A DNA stretch of 14,148 nucleotides from UBA1723 sp045641065 (GCA_045641065.1 JAZUGF010000073.1:1-14148); one strand, 5' to 3'; counted from the first letter of the stretch, positions 1-6,527 are shown. Program-made: numbers and translations. The notes: generated by a model from the letters alone, not told the origin.

Positions 1-36
1 TCTTGGGATGAATTCGTGAGCATTTGTATGAAATAG
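1..36 (+). CDS. possible C-terminal end of an upstream rightward gene (partial)
   Basis: Frame 1 is open from the window edge to a TAG at 34-36, encoding S-W-D-E-F-V-S-I-C-M-K. The other two forward frames stop sooner. A strong rightward intrinsic terminator begins 13 bases after this stop, which is what one expects after the last gene of a rightward transcript. Eleven residues are too few to name a family. The call rests on the terminator and the open frame only. Confidence 0.3.
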   Translation, partial: SWDEFVSICMK

Positions 37-49
37 GTTGATTAGACGG

Positions 50-77
50 GAGACGCGAGCAATCGCGTCTCTTTTTT
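50..77 (+). terminator. intrinsic terminator, rightward
   Basis: A perfect 9-bp stem (arms GAGACGCGA at 50-58 and TCGCGTCTC at 63-71) closes a GCAA tetraloop of the stable GNRA class and is followed directly by six T (72-77). It points rightward and would end the transcript of the gene that lies mostly outside the window. On the opposite strand no T tract follows the stem. Its GAGACG/CGTCTC arms are shared with the palindrome at 9660-9684. Confidence 0.85.
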
Positions 78-81
78 ATTT

Positions 82-130
82 CCGACACCATTTTGCCGAT
101 CGTCTTCAACGACAGACAAAATGGAATCGG
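82..130. repeat. imperfect inverted repeat between terminator and lipoprotein gene
   Basis: Arms CCGAcaCCATTTTG (82-95) and CAAAATGGaaTCGG (117-130) pair over 12 of 14 positions. A further inner stem TCGT (100-103) / ACGA (109-112) closes a 5-base loop. It lies about 30 bases beyond the stop of the leftward lipoprotein gene and could protect or end that transcript's 3' end. No T tract follows it in the leftward direction, so calling it a classical terminator would be a stretch. Confidence 0.5.
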
Positions 131-158
131 TTACTCATCCGTTGGATAGGTCCGCAAG

Positions 159-878
159 TTAAAATACCGGCTTTGGATCAGCTTCTGCGTATTCTTTGCT
201 TGCTTCTTCTCTCAATTCTTTGAATTTGGCGTCAAAGTCAAATTCCACAGCAGTGCCATAATCAATAACTTGACAGACATCTATACCATTCTTATTTTTA
301 TAGAAACGATAATAAGTATAGTAAGTAGTCTCGTGATCGATGATAAAATTCAACCCATTGATGATGTATTTATTGTCTGATAACGTACTTTTGGCATATC
401 CGTCCTGAATAGTCCAAGTGGTTTCGTAATCACTCGAATTGTATTTCATTAAGAATGTCTTTCCGACCAGTTCTTTTGGATCAATAAAATTGCCATCAGA
501 AGCAGGAAGATCCATTTCTATGGTAGCTATTGGATAAATATCGTACAAGTGAGCACCGTCGGCGGATTTCTCATAGAAGAATGCATAATTTTCACCGCTG
601 ATGAATTCTTCACCAAATTTTGGAGTGCTTTCTTTAGAGGCACAAAAATAAGTAGACTTATGAACATATGTTTCGTTGCCGAGAGAATCAAAACGGATTA
701 TAAACTTAGAATTGTGATCCTCCTTATAAAACATCTTGCCTTTGACCTCATTAGGATTTAATAGAGAGGATTTAACCTCCTGTGGCTGATCTTCGTTCTC
801 ATCATCACAAGATGGAAACGATACGGTTGCTGCAATCATTGTCGCTGCATACAACCAATTCTTGATTGATTTTTTCAT
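159..878 (-). CDS. putative outer-membrane/surface lipoprotein of unknown function
   Basis: This is a 239-residue secreted lipoprotein with no recognised enzyme family. Residues 1-24 form a signal peptide: K-K-S-I-K, a hydrophobic stretch, then lipobox F-P-S-C with Cys24 as the lipidation site. The cysteine is followed by D-D-E-N-E-D, an acidic stretch like the Bacteroidetes lipoprotein export signals that send lipoproteins to the cell surface; surface location is an inference. The mature part seems to hold two similar modules, each opening with P-x-E-x-x-G-K-x-F (Pro42-Phe50 and Pro134-Phe142), 92 residues apart and rich in aromatic residues, suggesting beta structure. I chose the start at 878 because the frame runs open to an ATG at 965, but those extra 29 residues put a hydrophobic run before the signal peptide and cross the promoter candidate at 911-918. 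The gene stands alone and is divergent from rimP. Confidence 0.8.
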   Translation of the reverse strand: MKKSIKNWLYAATMIAATVSFPSCDDENEDQPQEVKSSLLNPNEVKGKMFYKEDHNSKFIIRFDSLGNETYVHKSTYFCASKESTPKFGEEFISGENYAFFYEKSADGAHLYDIYPIATIEMDLPASDGNFIDPKELVGKTFLMKYNSSDYETTWTIQDGYAKSTLSDNKYIINGLNFIIDHETTYYTYYRFYKNKNGIDVCQVIDYGTAVEFDFDAKFKELREEASKEYAEADPKPVF

Positions 879-910
879 TGTGCAATAAATTAAAATGTTA
901 TACTTTGCAA

Positions 911-918
911 CAAAAGTA
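911..918 (-). promoter_or_regulatory. candidate -7 box of the lipoprotein gene
   Basis: Read leftward, 918 to 911 is TACTTTTG, a full match to the Bacteroidetes -7 consensus TAnnTTTG. Transcription would start near 904, giving a leader of about 25 bases. Upstream, TTGACG (944-939 leftward) is the nearest TTG element, but its spacing of 20-23 bases is at or beyond the usual range, so the -33 element is weak. Confidence 0.5.
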
Positions 919-1006
919 TTTGAAAATCCAATTTGTGGCGTCAATAACGTAAATAATAAGATCAAATGCGTAAAAAAGTGCTTTTATTCAAAAAAACGAT
1001 TTCTTT

Positions 1007-1037
1007 TTTGCAGTTGACGCAAAAAAATGTATATTTG
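1007..1037 (+). promoter_or_regulatory. promoter of the rimP-nusA operon
   Basis: TTTG at 1007-1010 and TATATTTG at 1030-1037 match the Bacteroidetes -33 (TTTG) and -7 (TAnnTTTG) elements with a 19-base spacer, close to ideal. Transcription would begin near 1044, leaving a leader of about 45 bases before the rimP ATG. This is the best promoter match in the window. Confidence 0.78.
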
Positions 1038-1044
1038 CATTTGG

Positions 1045-1082
1045 AATGAGGAGGGGAGCGAATTGTTCTCCTTCATTTTTTT
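1045..1082 (+). promoter_or_regulatory. terminator-like hairpin in the rimP leader (possible attenuator)
   Basis: The arm AATGAGGAG (1045-1053) pairs with CTCCtTCATT (1068-1077), with one bulged T; a shifted register using GGAG at 1055-1058 is also possible. Seven T follow or overlap the 3' arm (1076-1082). The hairpin starts at the predicted transcription start, and no rightward gene lies between it and position 36, so it cannot be an upstream gene's terminator. It would act on rimP-nusA itself. It includes a perfect AGGAGG (1049-1054), mostly inside the stem. Confidence 0.5.
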
Positions 1083-1089
1083 AATATAA
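1063..1089 (+). other. possible 8-codon leader ORF before rimP (speculative)
   Basis: A TTG at 1063, 8 bases after AGGAGG (1049-1054), opens an ORF reading M-F-S-F-I-F-L-I and ending in TAA at 1087-1089. The last A of this stop is the first base of the rimP ATG, giving a TAATG stop-start overlap that could couple translation. Most Bacteroidetes starts, including others in this window, lack a Shine-Dalgarno sequence, so the full match stands out. The ORF is very short and may be chance. Confidence 0.22.
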
Positions 1090-1556
1090 TGATAGATAAA
1101 CAAGAACTTACACAAGCGATAAACGAATATATTGACGGGACAAGTCTATTCATTGTAGAGGTTAAAGTCAGCCCTGCCAACGAAATTGTCGTTACAATCG
1201 ATAGCGAAGACTCTATAGACATCGACACTTGCGTCTCGCTTTCACGTCACATTGAATCAAAGTTCGACCGTGAGCAGGAAGATTATGAATTGGAAGTAGG
1301 CTCAGCAGGTTTGAGTTCACCATTCGTAGTGCTTCGCCAGTATCAGAAGTATATTGGAAAAGAGGTCGAGGTTCTTTCAAAGGCAGGTCAGAAACTTGTT
1401 GGCGTGTTGAAGAGTGCAACTGAAGAGGAATTCACAATTGTAGTGACTGTGAAGGAGAAACCAGAGGGTGCGAAGAGAAAAGTCGACGTGGAGAAAGAAT
1501 ACTCGTTCAAGTATGACGAGGTAAAATATACGAAATATTCAATTAGATTCAAATAA
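1089..1556 (+). CDS. rimP: ribosome maturation factor RimP
   Basis: RimP binds the 30S precursor and helps its late maturation, particularly around the head and central pseudoknot. The 155 residues match the usual length of about 150. The N-terminal alpha/beta domain covers about residues 1-75 and ends in the family hallmark seen here as E-V-G-S-A-G-L-S-S-P-F (the E-V-S-S-P-G-L-x-R-P motif elsewhere). The C-terminal SH3-like barrel follows, from about residue 85 (Y-I-G-K-E-V-E-V) to the end. The ATG at 1089 fits the family start (M-I-D-K-Q-E-L). It is the first gene of the operon, 11 bases before nusA, in the order conserved across bacteria. The likely promoter at 1007-1037 and the leader hairpin just upstream would control it together with nusA. 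Confidence 0.93.
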   Translation: MIDKQELTQAINEYIDGTSLFIVEVKVSPANEIVVTIDSEDSIDIDTCVSLSRHIESKFDREQEDYELEVGSAGLSSPFVVLRQYQKYIGKEVEVLSKAGQKLVGVLKSATEEEFTIVVTVKEKPEGAKRKVDVEKEYSFKYDEVKYTKYSIRFK

Positions 1557-1567
1557 TATAAATTATT

Positions 1568-2857
1568 ATGGCTAAGCAGGAAACACTCAGCTTAATAGAT
1601 TCATTTTCTGAGTTTAAGGAACTTAAGAACATCGATCGAGGCACAATGATCAGTGTCTTGGAAGAGTCTTTCAGAAGTGTCATCACTAAGACGTATGGTA
1701 CTGATGAGAACTACGACGTTATCATCAATCCTGACAAGGGTGATTTCGAGATATATCACAATAGAGTAGTAGTTGAAGACGGTACTGTTGACGACGAGAA
1801 CTCACAGGTGGCTTTGGCAGACGTAAAGAAGATCGACGCATCTTACGAGGTAGGCGAGAACTTCTCAGAGAAGGTGGACTTCGCTTCATTCGGACGTCGT
1901 GCTGTATTGAATCTTCGCCAGACACTTGCGTCGAAGATCCTAGAGCTTCAGAAAGATACTTTGTTCAACAAGTATAAGGAGAAGGTTGGTAAGATCGTCG
2001 TTGGTGAGATCTACCAGACTTGGAAGAAGGAGGTTCTTCTACTTGACGAGGAGGGTAACGAGATGATTCTTCCAAAGGCAGAGCAGATCCCTTCAGATAA
2101 CTACCGCAAGCAGGATACATTGAGAGCTATTGTAGCAAAGGTTGATAATGAGAACAACAATCCAAAGATTATCCTTTCTCGTACATCACCTATGTTCCTT
2201 CAGAGATTGTTCGAGCAGGAGGTTCCTGAGATCGCTGATGGTTTGATCACAATCAAGGGTATCGCACGTATCCCAGGAGAGAGAGCCAAGGTCGCAGTAG
2301 AGAGCTACGACGAGAGAATCGATCCAGTAGGAGCATGTGTAGGTATGAAGGGAGCTCGTATCCACTGTATCGTTAGAGAGCTTCGCAATGAGAATATCGA
2401 TGTTATCAACTATACATCAAACGTATCTCTATATATCCAGAGAGCGTTGAACCCAGCAAGAATCTCATCTATCAGAATCATCGAGGAGGAGAAGAAGGCA
2501 GAGGTTTACTTGGATCCACAGGAGGTATCGTTGGCAATCGGTAAGGGAGGTATGAACATCAAGCTTGCAACACAGCTTACAGGTTACCAGATTGAGGTAT
2601 TCAGAAACTCAGACGGTTATGATGATGGTGATATCTACCTTGATGAGTTCGCAGACGAGATCGACGGATGGGTTATAGAGGAGTTCAAGAAGAACGGATT
2701 CGACACAGCGCTTAGCGTATTGAACGTTTCAAGAGACGAGCTTCTTCGTCGCATTGATCTTGAGGAAGAGACTATAGACGACGTGTTGGCAGTTTTGAAA
2801 TCTGAGTTTGAGGATTTCGACGCTGACGCTGACAACAATGATGAAAGTAATTCCTAA
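1568..2857 (+). CDS. nusA: transcription termination/antitermination factor NusA
   Basis: NusA binds RNA polymerase and the emerging RNA and modulates pausing, termination and antitermination. The 429 residues hold, in order, the N-terminal polymerase-binding domain (about 1-135), an S1 RNA-binding domain (about 138-205), KH1 (about 230-300, G-M-K-G at 259-262) and KH2 (about 305-350, G-K-G-G at 325-328). The C-terminal 75 residues are short and acidic, ending F-E-D-F-D-A-D-A-D; the two full acidic repeat domains of the 495-residue E. coli protein are missing, as is usual outside Proteobacteria. It lies 11 bases after rimP and shares its transcript. A strong terminator follows about 35 bases after its stop, so infB is at least partly uncoupled. 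Codon choice (many GAG, AAG, ATC, TTC) suggests strong expression. Confidence 0.96.
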   Translation: MAKQETLSLIDSFSEFKELKNIDRGTMISVLEESFRSVITKTYGTDENYDVIINPDKGDFEIYHNRVVVEDGTVDDENSQVALADVKKIDASYEVGENFSEKVDFASFGRRAVLNLRQTLASKILELQKDTLFNKYKEKVGKIVVGEIYQTWKKEVLLLDEEGNEMILPKAEQIPSDNYRKQDTLRAIVAKVDNENNNPKIILSRTSPMFLQRLFEQEVPEIADGLITIKGIARIPGERAKVAVESYDERIDPVGACVGMKGARIHCIVRELRNENIDVINYTSNVSLYIQRALNPARISSIRIIEEEKKAEVYLDPQEVSLAIGKGGMNIKLATQLTGYQIEVFRNSDGYDDGDIYLDEFADEIDGWVIEEFKKNGFDTALSVLNVSRDELLRRIDLEEETIDDVLAVLKSEFEDFDADADNNDESNS

Positions 2858-2892
2858 CCTTTAGGTAGGAATGAGTTTCTCTGAAATATAAG

Positions 2893-2939
2893 ATACTTTT
2901 GGGTGCGTTCGGATTTAGCACCCAAAGGTATTTTGTTTC
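2893..2939 (+). terminator. strong intrinsic terminator between nusA and infB
   Basis: A 14-bp stem with one U.G pair (2893-2906 with 2918-2931; core TTTGGGTGC / GCACCCAAA) closes an 11-base loop. It is followed by a T-rich tract (2931-2939, TTTTGTTTC). Its place directly after nusA implies that most rimP-nusA transcripts end here, although infB is expected in the same operon. NusA itself could modulate read-through. Confidence 0.85.
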
Positions 2940-2972
2940 GGGAAAAGCAAAAACATTATGGACAAGGTGCAA

Positions 2973-2998
2973 TTTGTGGTTGCTGTTTTTTAATTTTG
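2973..2998 (+). promoter_or_regulatory. candidate promoter for infB
   Basis: TAATTTTG at 2991-2998 is a full match to the -7 consensus TAnnTTTG. The nearest TTTG upstream (2973-2976) gives a spacer of only 14 bases instead of about 19-21, so the -33 element is poor. The terminator just upstream makes a separate promoter for infB necessary or at least useful. Transcription would start near 3005, leaving a leader of about 69 bases. Confidence 0.45.
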
Positions 2999-3008
2999 TG
3001 GGAAGGAA

Positions 3009-3053
3009 TAAAAAAGCAGCATACTATGATGAGTTAAGTGTGTTGTTTTTTTA
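3009..3053 (+). promoter_or_regulatory. long leader hairpin upstream of infB (possible attenuator)
   Basis: Bases 3009-3024 pair with 3038-3053 over 16 contiguous positions, three of them G.U (3016:3046, 3019:3043, 3022:3040), around a 13-base loop. The wobble pairs mean the DNA is not a perfect palindrome while the RNA is fully paired, which points to selection on the RNA. The 3' arm contains seven T (3046-3052), so the hairpin could act as a terminator or hold back the transcript about 20 bases before the infB ATG. The loop contains a minimal ORF, ATG-ATG-AGT-TAA (3026-3037). Confidence 0.5.
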
Positions 3054-3073
3054 AGTGTGGTAATTAAAATTTT

Positions 3074-5803
3074 ATGTCGAGATTAGGTCAATTAGCTAAA
3101 GAATTAAATGTAGGTATCGCTACTGCTACCGAACTACTAAAAAAGAAAGGATTTGCAATCGAAGATGCGAATCCCAACTACAAATTGTCTGATAAAGAAG
3201 AAGATATCCTTCGTCAGGAATATGACAAGGACAAGTCGTTCAAGTCTGATGCAAAAGCAGAGTTTGACGACATGAAGGACAGAAAGAAAAATAAGAAAGA
3301 GAAAGTCGTTGAGATTCCAGGATTTGGAAAGAAAGACGAGGTCGACATCAAGGTAGAGGTTAAGGCTCCTCAGCTAAAGGTTGTCGGCAAGATCTCTGAC
3401 GCTCCTAAACCACAGACTCCAGCAAACGAAAAAACAGCAGTCTCTGCGGCTCCAGTCGAAGAGACTAAACAAAATAATATGTCAGCATCACAAAACGAAT
3501 CTGAAGATGTATTCAGATTGAATCCTACTCAGCAGGTCACTGGACCTAAGGTGTTGGGTACAATCGATTTGTCTTCTATCAACTCTCAGACTAGACCTAA
3601 GAAGAAGACTAAGGAGGAGAGAAAGAAAGACCATCAGAAGCAGAACCAGAAGGGCGGCGAGCAGGGCGGCCAGAAAGGTGGAGAGCAAGGTCAGAATGGT
3701 CAGAAGAAACAGAGAAACCGTATCCAGGGTAAGGAGAGAATTGATATCTCTGAATACAAGGACGGAAAGCAAGGTGGCAAGAACGACCGTCACAAAGGTG
3801 ATAGAAACGATAGAAACGAGGGTCGAGAAGGCAACGAAGGAGGAAAGAACAATAAGAAGTTCAACAACAAGCAGAAGAATCAGAAACAGGAGGTTTCTGA
3901 CGAAGATGTACAGAAGCAGATCAAGGATACTCTTGCTCGCTTGACTTCTAACAAAGCTCAGAATAAGAGTGGTGCTAAGCACCGTCATGATAAACGTGAA
4001 TCAATCCGTCAGCGTGCTGAAGAGCGCGAGGCTCAGGAGCGTGAGGCACAGGGCAAACTTAAGATTACTGAGTTTGTAACTGTCAGCGACTTGGCTAAGA
4101 TGATGGATGTGACAATCACAGAAGTAATCACAACTTGTATGAACTTCGGTTTGATGGTATCTATCAACCAGCGTCTAGACGCAGATACTATCAATATCGT
4201 AGCAAGTGAATTCGGATTTGAAACAGAATATGTATCTGCCGAGGTAAGTGAGGCTATCCAGGAGGAAGAGGATAAGGAAGAGGATTTGATCCAGCGTCCA
4301 CCTATCGTAACTGTGATGGGTCACGTAGACCACGGTAAGACTTCATTGCTTGACTATATCCGCCAGACTAACGTGATTGCCGGTGAGGCCGGAGGTATCA
4401 CTCAGCATATCGGTGCTTACAACGTTACTTTGAAGAATGGTCAGCAGATCACATTCTTGGATACTCCAGGTCACGAGGCGTTTACTGCCATGCGTGCACG
4501 TGGTGCCAAGGTGACAGATATCGCAATCATTATCGTCGCAGCTGATGATGATGTCATGCCGCAGACTAAGGAGGCTATCAACCACGCAAGTATTGCTGGT
4601 GTGCCTATGGTGTTTGCAATCAATAAGATCGATAAGCCAACTGCTAACCCAGACAAGATCAAGGAGTCGTTGTCACAGATGAACTACTTGGTAGAAGAGT
4701 GGGGTGGTAAGTATCAGTCACAGGATATCGCTGCTAAGAAGGGTATCGGTGTTGAGGAATTGATGGAGAAGGTGCTTCTTGAGGCAGAAATGCTTGACTT
4801 GAAGGCTAATCCAAACCGTAAGGCTACAGGTTCAATCATTGAGAGCCAGTTGGACAAGGGTCGTGGTTATGTAGCTACAGTCCTTGTAAGCAACGGTACT
4901 TTGAAGGTTGGAGACGTAGTTATCGCAGGTACTCACTACGGTAAGGTTAAGGCTATGTTCAACGAGCGTAACCAGCGTATCACAGAGGCTCGCCCATCAG
5001 AACCAGCATTGATTCTTGGTCTTGACGGAGCTCCACAGGCGGGAGATAATTTCAACGTACTTGGTTCAGAGCAGGAGGCTCGTGAAATCGCTAACAAACG
5101 TGAGCAGCTTCAGCGTGAGCAGGGCTTGCGTGCTGGCAACGGTATCATCACTCTTGATGAGATCGCACGTCGTCGTGCACTAGGAAACTTCCAGGAGATG
5201 AATATCATCGTCAAGGGAGACGTGGATGGATCTGTAGAGGCATTGTCAGACTCTTTGCAAAACTGTTCAACAGAGCAATTCCAGATCAACGTTATCCACA
5301 AGGCTGTGGGTCAGATCTCAGAAACAGATGTTATGTTGGCATCTGCATCAAACGCAATCATCATCGGATTCCAGGTTCGCCCTTCACAGTCAGCTCGCAA
5401 GTTGGCAGAGAAGGAAGGTGTGGATATCCGTCTACATTCAATCATCTACGACGCTATTGAACAGTTGAAGGACGCTATGGCTGGTATGTTGGCTCCAGAG
5501 TTGAAGGAGCAGGTTACTGGTACAGCCGAAGTACTTGAGATCTTTAAGATCGGTAAGGTTGGCGTTATCGCTGGTTCAATTGTACGCGACGGTAAGATCA
5601 AGCGTTCTAACAAGGTTCGTTTGATTCGCGACGGAATTGTCGTATTCACCGGAGATTTGCAGTCATTGAAGCGTTACAAGGATGACGTTAAGGAAGTTGC
5701 AAATGGATTTGATTGTGGTATCGCTCTTAACGGATACAATGAGATCCAGGTCGGTGATATCATTGAAGGATTCGAGACAATTGAGGTTGCTCGTAAGTTG
5801 TAA
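3074..5803 (+). CDS. infB: translation initiation factor IF-2
   Basis: IF2 is the GTPase that brings initiator fMet-tRNA to the 30S subunit and promotes 50S joining. The 909 residues begin with an IF2N helical module (1-50), followed by a charged linker with a low-complexity K/Q/G/N-rich stretch (about 172-272), a second IF2N module (about 332-388), the G domain (about 408-575), the beta-barrel domain II (from about 583), domain III (about 695-805) and the tRNA-binding C domain (about 815-909). G motifs are visible: G1 G-H-V-D-H-G-K-T 416-423, G2 G-I-T 441-443, G3 D-T-P-G-H 463-467, G4 N-K-I-D 517-520. G5 reads A-A-K (553-555) where S-A-K is usual. The ATG at 3074 gives the normal IF2N start. 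Terminators lie before and after, so it is probably transcribed largely alone. Codon choice in the G domain and beyond suggests high expression. Confidence 0.97.
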   Translation: MSRLGQLAKELNVGIATATELLKKKGFAIEDANPNYKLSDKEEDILRQEYDKDKSFKSDAKAEFDDMKDRKKNKKEKVVEIPGFGKKDEVDIKVEVKAPQLKVVGKISDAPKPQTPANEKTAVSAAPVEETKQNNMSASQNESEDVFRLNPTQQVTGPKVLGTIDLSSINSQTRPKKKTKEERKKDHQKQNQKGGEQGGQKGGEQGQNGQKKQRNRIQGKERIDISEYKDGKQGGKNDRHKGDRNDRNEGREGNEGGKNNKKFNNKQKNQKQEVSDEDVQKQIKDTLARLTSNKAQNKSGAKHRHDKRESIRQRAEEREAQEREAQGKLKITEFVTVSDLAKMMDVTITEVITTCMNFGLMVSINQRLDADTINIVASEFGFETEYVSAEVSEAIQEEEDKEEDLIQRPPIVTVMGHVDHGKTSLLDYIRQTNVIAGEAGGITQHIGAYNVTLKNGQQITFLDTPGHEAFTAMRARGAKVTDIAIIIVAADDDVMPQTKEAINHASIAGVPMVFAINKIDKPTANPDKIKESLSQMNYLVEEWGGKYQSQDIAAKKGIGVEELMEKVLLEAEMLDLKANPNRKATGSIIESQLDKGRGYVATVLVSNGTLKVGDVVIAGTHYGKVKAMFNERNQRITEARPSEPALILGLDGAPQAGDNFNVLGSEQEAREIANKREQLQREQGLRAGNGIITLDEIARRRALGNFQEMNIIVKGDVDGSVEALSDSLQNCSTEQFQINVIHKAVGQISETDVMLASASNAIIIGFQVRPSQSARKLAEKEGVDIRLHSIIYDAIEQLKDAMAGMLAPELKEQVTGTAEVLEIFKIGKVGVIAGSIVRDGKIKRSNKVRLIRDGIVVFTGDLQSLKRYKDDVKEVANGFDCGIALNGYNEIQVGDIIEGFETIEVARKL
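3647..3694 (+). repeat. tandem octapeptide repeat in the IF2 linker
   Basis: Residues 192-199 (Q-K-G-G-E-Q-G-G) and 200-207 (Q-K-G-G-E-Q-G-Q) form a near-perfect tandem repeat within the disordered basic linker between the two IF2N modules. The two 24-base units differ at several third positions, so this is not a very recent duplication. The IF2 linker is variable in length and sequence in all bacteria. Confidence 0.75.
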
Positions 5804-5807
5804 TTTC

Positions 5808-5833
5808 GTAGAGACTGGTATTGAACCTGTCTC
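5808..5833 (+). repeat. GAGAC...GTCTC palindrome after infB
   Basis: GAGACtGGT (5811-5819) pairs with ACCtGTCTC (5825-5833), apart from one central T/T mismatch, around a 5-base loop. It begins 4 bases after the infB stop codon and precedes the true terminator. The sequence GTAGAGAC...GTATT...GTCTC closely resembles the palindrome at 9658-9684 after the nuclease gene, suggesting a repeat family. Confidence 0.55.
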
Positions 5834-5850
5834 AATGAAATCAAAATATG

Positions 5851-5891
5851 AAATTAAGAATCGAGCATATGCTTGATTCTTAATTTTGTTT
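5851..5891 (+). terminator. intrinsic terminator after infB
   Basis: A 16-bp stem with one G.U pair (5851-5866 with 5871-5886) closes an ATAT tetraloop and is followed by TTTTGTTT (5884-5891). The stem is A/T-rich outside and G/C-containing near the loop. It separates infB from cvpA. Confidence 0.8.
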
Positions 5892-5974
5892 AGAATAGAA
5901 TCGTAATTGAGGTATACAAAGGGCGAACGTTAATAAATATCAAGATTTCTATTAACTATTAATTCTTAATTAAA

Positions 5975-6523
5975 TTGAATTGGATTGATTTTTTGATTCT
6001 CTTGTTTATAGTTGCCGGAATGGTAAGAGGCTTTTCAAAAGGACTTATTTTTGAACTTTCTGGATTAGTAGGACTTATCATTGCTATATACGTTTCAAGA
6101 TATCATAGCACTCCATTTGCGGAGTTTATACATAGTTTCTTCAATGTAGGCATGGAATATTGTCCTGCTTTGGGAATGATAATGGCATTTGTTGTCTCTA
6201 TGATGTTGGTCAAGGTCTTAGCTATATGTGCTCAGAAACTTATTAAAGCAATCAGTCTTGGATGGCTTAACAAATTGCTAGGGGCTCTGATTTCAATAGT
6301 AAAATATACAATGGTGATAAGCATAATTTTCAATGTGCTTGGCCCAATCAACGAGAAGCTTCACATCATGGATAGCAAACATTCAGAAGGATCAGTTTTG
6401 AGTGAACCTGTAACAAAGTTTGCTCCAGCTGTACTTCCTATGCTTGACATTCATGAGTTGTTCAATATTCCAAAGAATGTTGAGGAATCTATAAAGGAAA
6501 AAGAGAATAAAACAGAGAAATAA
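5975..6523 (+). CDS. cvpA: CvpA family inner-membrane protein
   Basis: The 182 residues match the CvpA (colicin V production) family of small inner-membrane proteins. The molecular role is not firmly settled; envelope homeostasis has been proposed. The N-terminal signature is visible: M-N-W-I-D-F-L-I-L then G-M-V-R-G-F-S-K-G-L-I-F-E-L. Four hydrophobic segments lie at about residues 3-17, 25-42, 64-83 and 102-124, followed by a polar, Lys/Glu-rich tail. The start is TTG at 5975: an in-frame stop lies 15 bases upstream with no ATG between, and the next ATG (residue 17) would remove the first membrane segment and the family's N-terminal motif. The position after infB is typical of Bacteroidales, but terminators flank this gene on both sides. 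I found no clear TAnnTTTG box in the 87 bases before it. Confidence 0.85.
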   Translation: MNWIDFLILLFIVAGMVRGFSKGLIFELSGLVGLIIAIYVSRYHSTPFAEFIHSFFNVGMEYCPALGMIMAFVVSMMLVKVLAICAQKLIKAISLGWLNKLLGALISIVKYTMVISIIFNVLGPINEKLHIMDSKHSEGSVLSEPVTKFAPAVLPMLDIHELFNIPKNVEESIKEKENKTEK

Positions 6524-6527
6524 TATA

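Noticed and set aside
38..223. 61-codon plus-strand frame near the window start
   Set aside because: It begins inside the approach to a strong terminator stem and runs antisense into the lipoprotein gene; no family resemblance.
879..965. 29-residue N-terminal extension of the lipoprotein ORF
   Set aside because: It puts a hydrophobic run before a complete lipoprotein signal peptide and crosses the TACTTTTG promoter box. The ATG at 878 gives a normal signal length to the lipobox cysteine.
1552..1567. AATAAT/ATTATT inverted repeat between rimP and nusA
   Set aside because: Pure A/T, six pairs, too weak to matter; expected in such A/T-rich translation start regions.
3488..3988. 166-codon frame on the minus strand opposite infB
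   Set aside because: It is the Leu/Val/Ser-rich complement of the Lys/Glu/Gln-rich IF2 linker. Such frames arise from the biased composition of the linker.
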